Below are positions 18,801 to 23,698 of a stretch of DNA of 23,698 nt, in pieces. Below the pieces are notes generated by a model. The model ran no database searches, was not told the origin of the DNA, and saw only the letters and a list, made by a program, of their open reading frames with translations. The translations under genes were made by a program, and so were the position numbers. The DNA is from Perkinsus marinus ATCC 50983 (lineage: Eukaryota > Perkinsozoa > Perkinsida > Perkinsidae), in assembly GCF_000006405.1 (NCBI RefSeq), contig NW_003211161.1, positions 151,217 to 174,914 on the forward strand, in the 5' to 3' direction. Within the stretch, counting starts at the first letter, position 1, and each line of letters opens with the position of its first letter.

Positions 18801-21800
18801 AGCTTGGGTAAGATCCTCTTCGAAGGAACCTTCTGAGACACGTCTTTGAGCGTTGACTCGGGAGGTAACTTCTCATGTACCCGCAACGCACTGTACAAGG
18901 TCACTTTGGCGTTACTCAAGCTCACCATCGTTTTGGTTCAGCGAGGATTTTAATTGGTCAAGCCGAACTTGCTTGCTTGGCTAGTAGTAGTAGTAGTAGT
19001 AGCTGTATTATGCCATGGTCGAGTCCTTACTTTTAGTATCCGGAGATCTGTAATCCAAGTCCAGTACTCCTCTTCACTGTCAGCAACATAGTCTATCCGG
19101 TAAATATCACCATGATATCTCAAGTAAGGCGCCGTACAGAGCTGTCACCAAAACTGACACTGATCACTTGGGAATCTAGCTAGTGGGTATGTGAGGTCAA
19201 AGTCCCACGCCTACTACGACAACACCCTCTAGTAGTCAGACTCGCACCGATGCATATTAGCTCACAAGGGAGCAGTTTTTAGTCTTTGCCCGTTTAAGGA
19301 ATGTTGTCCATACGGCCACACGAGACCTCCTTGCATTGAGTGAGGACTTAAATCAGATAATGGCGCGCTATGGCCGCAACTCGATGCTAAGAGTAATAGT
19401 ATTTCACCGAGGTACGGTAATGCACGCCCTAGTTGAAACTAAGAGTCAAGAAATTGCAGGTATTAATCGTCGGAGAATTTTGTGGCAATTCGTGTTTGCA
19501 TTAGATCAGGTTAAGAGAGAGCTAGACGGGCAGAACATTTTTACTCAGTGCAACACTTTGCGAATTCGCTACTCCTCATTTCGTCAACTCCATGTGAATT
19601 ATAATAACGAACGCTCGTGGGACTTCACCAATGCTGGACTACCGAGTAGGCGAATGTGATCTATGAGTGATTCACGCATGAGTTCAAATGTCTTATATTG
19701 CTAATAGCAATTTGCTATATATATGCTAGTGATATTGGAGTTTCACCCTAGTGATATGAAAAACACTAGTGGGAAATATGTTTCACGACTACTCCATAGC
19801 GCAAATATTGGGTTTTTCTCCCGCTTCACATAAAACGAGTGAAACTCCAGCATATGCGATACATGCTAATGGTATTATATGATTATCAACTAACGTGCTG
19901 ATAGCCCGTGTCGTTAGCGCCAAGCACGCCTTCATTTTCTCAGCTGGTTATCCTAGCAAAAACTATCCACCATTGACAGAGGAAACCCTACGCAAACACA
20001 TTCGGTCGACTTACTCTCGGCTGGGAATGAAATACTCCCAAAGGCCGATCCGAGAGAGTAAGTTGTGGTTGTTGTTGGACATTCAGTGGGGGGATATGCA
20101 CAGAGTCGACCACAAATGTTGGTGGTATTCTAAAGATTCTGGGAGGCAATTCCTATTGTTCCCTCTACATTTCTAAAATGTATACTTAGTGAGGTAACTC
20201 TTGAGCTCAGCTGAGGAAAACGACTATATTTCCAAACACTGTAGACATGGAGGAGTTCTGCCTTGTCATTTTTATCAGATACGGAAATGCCAATAGTCTT
20301 TGTAGTCATCCACGCCGATACACTGCTGTCTTGTAATGATTTGGCCGCACTGTTCGCTGTCTACGGTGATGTCCGAACAGTGAAGGTCCTCCAGGAGCCA
20401 CGACCATGCGCTATTGTACGACTCATATCGAATCGGGCTATGTCCTTAAACTTGTTCCTGTAACACGTCTACATTGTGTTTGTTTTCACATTGAATTTGT
20501 GAATATGAATTCAGGTGCATCTAGCCGACTTTCAGCAGTGTGCGAGAGCAGTACGCTACCTGTCGGGTTTGGAGGTTCATGGCCATCTCCTTGAACTGAG
20601 TGTCAATCGCCGAGACAAGATCTTGCCGTCATCAGTGGTGACTGCTTTGGAGACTCTAAGACTTGGAATTGACGGTAGCGGCGTTTCAGCTGTGGTCATT
20701 TTGAATTTCATATATGGCTAGGAACACATTTCCCAAAATGTCATCATCACATTAGGAACATTTTCTCATTCTGGACCTTCACCCAAACCTAGATGGGTCA
20801 TTGCTTATAGATAAAGCGGTGGATGGAGGCAAGGCCAAGATCCTCGTACAAGACTATACTAATCAGGGCTACCTGTATGCGCCAGGGTGGCTAAAATTTC
20901 CTTACTTTCTTTCTTTCTTCCCTATTTTTCCTTCGAGTGGAAGGAAAAATAAATTTCTAATTTTCCTTCCGTTTGTAGATAGCGCGCGCCCTCAAGGCGC
21001 GCACGCCCAAAGAATCGACTTTTCTCGGAAACGGCTGGATTTGGGTTGTCTAGAACCGCGATTCTGGACTCCAGAATCTGGAGACTGGAAACGGATGACT
21101 TTTAATTGACTGACTCGATTAAGCTCAATCTTCTCGTTTCCGGCTAGGTGAAATCCCCTTTTTCCATCCGTTTCTCTGTGTTTATCCCGGCAATGAACGT
21201 TGTGTTGCGTTGGGATCCTGGAGTTGTGGCATTTTCCTGCTAGGTTAGGACTCACAGGATGATAACTGAGCATTCCCTTGCCAGTCTTGTTAACGCTCTC
21301 TCCTCGCATGGGACGCAAATCAACGAGTGGGTTCTGTCCGTGGCCGTATGTAACCAAGACTCCGGAGGCCTATCACTGTGATATCGGCGGACTACCGTGC
21401 TATTTCAAACACAAGCAAGATAACTCCACGCGATTCGAACGACACATGAAGGACTTCCACGTGGATTTATATTTCGGACGTATAAAATAGAGAAGTCCTC
21501 GCGATAAAGCGATGAGGAAGCAGAAAAACGGTAATACAATACTACTAGTATTGTGTTGGAGAGGAATTTCCATTTCCACACGATATCACCGTTTTCTGCT
21601 CAGGTATTCGCCTCGTCGAATCCGTAACACAGCTTTACAACTATGAGGCTTTACCAAATCTGCATGAGGACGAGGAAGAAGATGAAGTGCAAGGTAGTTC
21701 TACCGTAAATTGCACCGAATTTTGCAGTCCGAAACAAGTCATCTGGCTCAGACTGCTCCGCGAGTTCTTCGATACCGTCAGATAACACTATTGAAAGCAG

Positions 21801-22897
21801 TGTAATAACGCAACGCAAAAACATAACTTGGACAACATCGCGCGGAGTAACAGTGGCGCGCTAACTTAGCGATAGTGCTTAGCGCCGCTAAGCACTATCG
21901 ATCAAGCGAGCGACACAAATCGGGCGTTCGCTCGTGTGTGCCACGAGACTTCTCAAAGCCTCGACGGAGCGAAATCGCCAGCAGCGCAGAAGACACTGCC
22001 TTCCAAACAGGAGCAGTAACATACCGCACACATTGGGAAATCGATCTTTGCATACCGGCGACCTAGATTCAGAATCGTTCTCAGTTGCTGATTGTGATTC
22101 CCCGGCACTGGGTCTGCGTATTTCGTCCATCCAGGAGTAAAAACTCAGTAGATGAAGGGTCAATTGTTGCTATCTGATTTTTCATTACAGTACAGACTCT
22201 GGCTCGGCCCTGGATTCAAAACCCATATACCACGCGAGGCCTTCTCGAGAAAGGCGGCCGAAGCCGCCTAGAAAAATGAAAGGGTCATTCTTTCCTTCCT
22301 AAGTTTCCTATTTTTCCTAAATTCCTGAAAGTAAAGAAATGAAGGAAAGAAAATCTATTTCTCCTTCCGCCAGCCACCCTGGTATGCGCGACATAGTGAC
22401 AAGGCCAATAGCTTTTGGTGTCCCCCTAGTTGTGTACTTCATCTCTCAAATCTGCCCTCCATGGCTGAGCAAGAGGTAGTCTATGTCGCATTCCTGTCAG
22501 TGGGTGTACGGGCCTTCAGGACGTCCATGCGTTCATTACTGGTCTCGGCTTCGAACCACCCGTCAAAGTCGATTTCGTTACGAACTGCGATAAGCGATCA
22601 ATTGGTGTCGCACTTGTAACGTTCGAATGCCTTCAAGATGCAGTGGAAGTCATTTGCATTGCTCACGGAAGGTCAGTTTTATGATTTTCCCGAGGTTAAA
22701 TTTCTATCCCAGAAATTGGTTTCAGAATCATGGGGGATCCTCCGAGACGAGTCCGCATTGGATTCGGAGATGAACCAGAGAGGTTCCAGCATTTGATCAG
22801 GAAACTCTATGGCCCGGATTGCACTCTTAGGCGAAAAAACGATGGGGAGCCACTTGGGCCTCCAACACTAGCGACTACCCCACAAGCGGAGCCGTGA
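15352..22897 (+). CDS. Four-RRM RNA-binding protein of the PTB/hnRNP L family, interrupted by a hAT element
   Basis: Exons: 15352-15466, 15690-15803, 19037-19123, 19357-19459, 19505-19645, 19905-20057, 20279-20415, 20515-20674, 20811-20882 continued at 22390-22475, 22520-22671, 22726-22897; every phase matches. RRM1: IPMSLSETELSSYCNTFGNV, RYGFVEFE, ISGQRLMFEMS. RRM2 is nearest to PTB: SNIVYPVNITMISQ, ELDGQNIFTQCNTLRIRYS, HVNYNNERSWDFTNAGLP. RRM3: LAALFAVYGDVRTVKVL, CAIVHLADFQQCARAV, LELSVNR. RRM4: PPSCVLHLSNLPSM, KRSIGVALVTFECLQDAVEV, RRVRIGF. PTB proteins bind pyrimidine-rich RNA and steer splicing. The first beta strand of RRM1 and the start were not placed. Intron 15804-19036 holds a nested gene, and a transposon sits in the RRM3-RRM4 linker, so expression depends on its removal. 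Confidence 0.85.
15535..15688 (+). repeat. Repeat A copy filling the RRM1 intron
   Basis: Within intron 15467-15689. It begins TTCGACTACATGTGTTGATG, passes ATATGAAAACTTTTGGGAG and TTTCTTTACACATCTACCC, and ends AACTTCTGAGCTCAGCCGAG then CTCTCCAACTTTGCGCTGCT. The acceptor CAG follows at once, so the 3' end of the repeat and the 3' splice site coincide. Same orientation as the gene. Confidence 0.7.
15804..15869 (+). repeat. (GTA)n microsatellite starting exactly at a splice donor
   Basis: About 66 bp of near-perfect GTA repeats with one interruption near its end. Its first GTA is the donor of the 3.2-kb intron after RRM1 (coding ...NITGRT, then GTAGTA). A second, shorter (TAG)n tract lies at about 18983-19002, near the other end of the same intron. 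Open frames across it on both strands (polyvaline, polytyrosine) are artefacts of the repeat. Confidence 0.85.
16075..16095. other. Perfect 10-bp inverted repeat
   Basis: TTAGTAATAA and TTATTACTAA flank a single C. It lies just beyond the 3' end of the minus-strand secreted-protein gene and might form a hairpin in its 3' flank. Its function is unknown. Confidence 0.6.
16101..16185. repeat. Direct repeat of 40 bp (two units, period 45)
   Basis: 16101-16140 and 16146-16185 differ only at a few positions (GGTAG against GCTTG) and are separated by AAAAA. They span the stop codon and 3' flank of the minus-strand gene at 16181, so the last coding bases lie in the second unit. Confidence 0.9.
16181..16651 (-). 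CDS. Small secreted protein of unknown function, nested in the PTB-like intron
   Basis: A single-exon minus-strand frame. The ATG at 16699 is open too, but starting at 16651 gives MNIYFIHSLIATPFLVLGQ, a clean signal peptide with a likely cut before TPGE, and a 156-residue product. The mature part has two clear cysteines in the middle (DSCARITW, LSCKASSY) and two near the end (LKCPRV, KKCP), and looks like an extracellular or vacuolar beta-rich domain. No family was recognised. It lies antisense inside the 3.2-kb intron of the PTB-like gene. Its codon use looks ordinary and the frame is uninterrupted, so it is probably functional. Confidence 0.7.
   Translation of the reverse strand: MNIYFIHSLIATPFLVLGQTPGEIEVIPQLNQPTAVPSGDYYTKLTQDSCARITWQKITPSLSWVILRLSCKASSYVEVTSQPLIVYSSGTNRFNVTIATEAERERFLKDVDLKCPRVISPESEEDFASYFYIPEASLIFVEARDITVSFDRKKCP
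16760..17430. other. GC-rich block with strong palindromes
   Basis: Markedly richer in G and C than its surroundings. It holds a 16-bp-arm inverted repeat at 17116-17148 (GTCGCACACGTCGCCA and its complement around one C), a 20-bp perfect palindrome at 17342-17361 (GGCGCGTCACGTGACGCGCC) and an inverted pair at 17385-17425 (TCAACCAGTGC / GCACTGGTTGA). Long frames are open on several strands at once, as expected from composition, so no gene is called. It could be a foldback or non-autonomous element, but no terminal repeats with target duplication were found. Confidence 0.5.
17431..19036. other. Remaining intron sequence with weak plus-strand reading frames
   Basis: Mostly unassigned. Pieces that look coding on the plus strand: ATG 18095 (MDVRRTLYDEEEIWIEIGPG, with a GTAAAC donor), about 18480-18600 (VIDPNQKVVQPVETGV) and an open run after an acceptor near 18618 (RVDVEISNQIAINLEFELEL). 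They could be a small nested gene on the same strand, or optional exons of the PTB-like gene. The PTB exons on either side already join in phase without them. Confidence 0.35.
19736..19849 (+). mobile_element. Small TIR element (MITE-like), copy 4, in a PTB-like intron
   Basis: 114 bp with matching inverted ends, TGGAGTTTCAC on the left and GTGAAACTCCA on the right, the cleanest pair of the four copies. It lies wholly inside intron 19646-19904. The interior ATATGAAAAACACTAGTG is shared with copies 1 and 2. No coding capacity; the flanks suggest no clear target duplication. Confidence 0.75.
20098..20246 (+). repeat. Repeat A copy in the RRM2-RRM3 intron
   Basis: Within intron 20058-20278: GAGTCGACCACAAATGTTGG, AGATTCTGGGAGGCAATT, then TAGTGAGGTAACTCTTGAGC, TCAGCTGAGGAAAACGAC and TATTTCCAAACACTG. 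It runs in the same orientation as the gene and ends about 32 nt before the acceptor at 20278. Confidence 0.7.
20721..20805 (+). repeat. Intronic repeat C, copy 2
   Basis: Matches 4043-4147 in order: GGAACACATTTCCC, ATCATCACATTAGGAACATT and CCTAGATGGGTCATTGC. It lies in intron 20675-20810 of the PTB-like gene and ends five bases before the acceptor TATAG. Confidence 0.65.
20875..22389 (+). mobile_element. hAT-type DNA transposon with 8-bp target duplication
   Basis: The element proper is 20883-22381 (1499 bp). It begins CAGGGTGGCT, ends AGCCACCCTG, and is flanked by perfect copies of GTATGCGC at 20875-20882 and 22382-22389. CAGGG-type ends with an 8-bp duplication are the signature of hAT elements. 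The interior holds a two-exon zinc-finger frame and hairpins, including a 15-bp-arm inverted repeat at 21870-21900 and another at about 21536-21554. At 1.5 kb with no visible catalytic or hAT dimerisation domain it is non-autonomous. Identical duplications suggest a young insertion. It lies within a coding exon of the PTB-like gene: removing it and one duplication restores ...GYLYARHSDKANSF. Confidence 0.88.
21308..21785 (+). CDS. BED/C2H2-type zinc-finger protein carried by the hAT element
   Basis: Exon 1, 21308-21479, and exon 2, 21604-21785, join through a 124-nt GT-AG intron in matching phase (GGA C|GT ATT) into 117 residues. The finger reads CDIGGLPCYFKHKQ, then RFERHMKDFH: two Cys and two His with the H-x4-H spacing typical of BED fingers of hAT transposases. 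An acidic run follows (HEDEEEDEV), then a short C-terminal part ending FFDTVR. No RNase-H-like catalytic core follows before the right terminus. It may be the DNA-binding remnant of a transposase, able to bind element ends without cutting. The intron contains a palindrome. Confidence 0.65.
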
Positions 22898-23221
22898 ACT
22901 TGTTCTTGTCGAAAACTCCATTATAAAACTCTCGTTACGTTATGTTGCAGTAGATCGTTGTGAATACGAACCCTGCAATTTGTTCCGTGATGCGCTATTT
23001 GCGATATAATTGTCAGTTTTTTCATTGATCCTGAACTCGTATTTTTATTGCTGGCATCCAGATTAGCTGCTGATGCTAGTGTCTTTGCGTCACCGCGATA
23101 GTGGCAGTATCATATAGTGTAGCGTCTTGGGGCTCAAGTATGGTTCTTCCCAGTGACAACTCAGGATCATTTGAGGGTTCGGAGTCATTCATTAGGAAAT
23201 GAGGGTGATAATATCTGATAC
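22898..23221. other. Convergent 3' region
   Basis: It lies between the stop of the PTB-like gene (+) and the last firm exon of a minus-strand gene. Minus-strand frames to about 23076 remain open (IRYYHPHFLMNDSEPSNDPEL) and may be the terminal exon of that gene; the acceptor was not fixed. No other feature is seen. Confidence 0.4.
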
Positions 23222-23698
23222 CGATGTCATATGAATCAATAAGTTTGACCGAAAAGAATAATGGGCAATCCGTGAGGCTTCCAAAGCACAAGCAATGAGC
23301 AATGGGGCACGCACACACATAGCCTGATCGATTGTGTTCGGGCGACGACGACCTAAGTAGTCGCACGCACGCGAGAGCAGCCTCAGCACAGAGACCTTCC
23401 TAAGAGCGGAACGCTGTAGACGTCCCCCAAGGTCGAGTGCTGAAGAGCTGCAAAAAGAAAAAAGATTACGCCTCAAGGTATCCTGCCTCAACCATAGCCG
23501 CGCGTGAGGTGTCCTTGAGCATGTTCGTCGGAGTCAGATTGATACGCATGAGTACCGAAGACACCGTACGCAGGAGCGGACTGTCCCGCTGAGCGTTTTC
23601 CGGAGTGTCACCAGTGTAAGTGGAACCGTCATGAGATAACCACACCGGGAAAAATTTATTGCCATCATGCGAGTCGTAGATCTGGACCACTAGTGAGC
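23076..23698 (-). CDS. Unrecognised minus-strand gene, 3' portion, cut by the window end
   Basis: Two exons fit together: 23470-23698 (SLVVQIYDSHDGNKFFPVWL, then DGSTYTGDTPENAQ) and 23222-23447 (LRKVSVLRLLSRACDYLGRR, then LIACALEASRIAHYSF). They join in phase across only 22 nt (23448-23469: GTAATC, a T-rich run, GCAG); without that splice a TAA ends the frame. The second exon ends at a GTATCAG donor. A further exon may reach 23076. The middle is basic and helical. I recognise no domain, and the start lies beyond the window. Confidence 0.5.

Noticed and set aside
1-23698. A CRISPR array, bacterial operon or rRNA genes.
   Set aside because: No regularly spaced identical repeats, no ribosome-binding-site spacing and no rRNA-like sequence; genes are spliced.

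Overview
The window reads as nuclear DNA of a compact, intron-rich single-celled eukaryote. Genes lie close together on both strands. Nearly every one is cut by GT-AG introns, many only 41-65 nt long, and two intronless type-II tRNA-Leu genes carry eukaryotic A and B boxes. My best guess is an alveolate of the Perkinsus kind, but that rests on general look and not on a diagnostic marker; no spliced-leader sequence was recognised.

Layout. 1-1320: repeats (a TIR element and copies of a dispersed repeat). About 1323-4828 (+): a gene of at least 12 exons encoding an FHA + RING protein of the CHFR/RNF8 type. 5204-6295 (+): an intronless TPT/DMT-family transporter. 6851-7927 (+): a five-exon, 294-residue protein with the layout of a two-domain cytidine deaminase but without its zinc and catalytic residues. 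8195-8276 (+): tRNA-Leu(CAA). About 8320-9878 (+), perhaps to 10117: an EF-hand gene. 10801 to about 13231 (-): an exon-rich coiled-coil gene or gene pair, with a second identical tRNA-Leu inside its last intron on the other strand. About 14047 or 15352 to 22897 (+): a four-RRM protein of the PTB/hnRNP L family. Its 3.2-kb intron holds a minus-strand gene for a small secreted protein and a GC-rich palindromic block. 22898-23698 (-): the 3' part of an unrecognised gene.

The most striking parts are the mobile or repeated sequences and their relation to splicing. A 1499-bp hAT transposon with perfect 8-bp target duplications sits inside a coding exon of the PTB-like gene; a GT in the left duplication and an AG just beyond the right one would remove it in frame. 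At least three short dispersed repeat families (about 150 bp with GAGCTCAGCTGAGGA; about 100-145 bp with GGAGTTTCAC inverted ends; about 85-105 bp with ATCACATTAGGAACATT) lie mostly within introns, which looks like introner-type expansion.

Exon borders were found by eye from frame, phase, GT/AG and family alignment from memory. In the FHA-RING gene, the deaminase-like gene and the PTB-like gene (RRM1 onward) every assigned junction keeps phase; elsewhere borders are partial.
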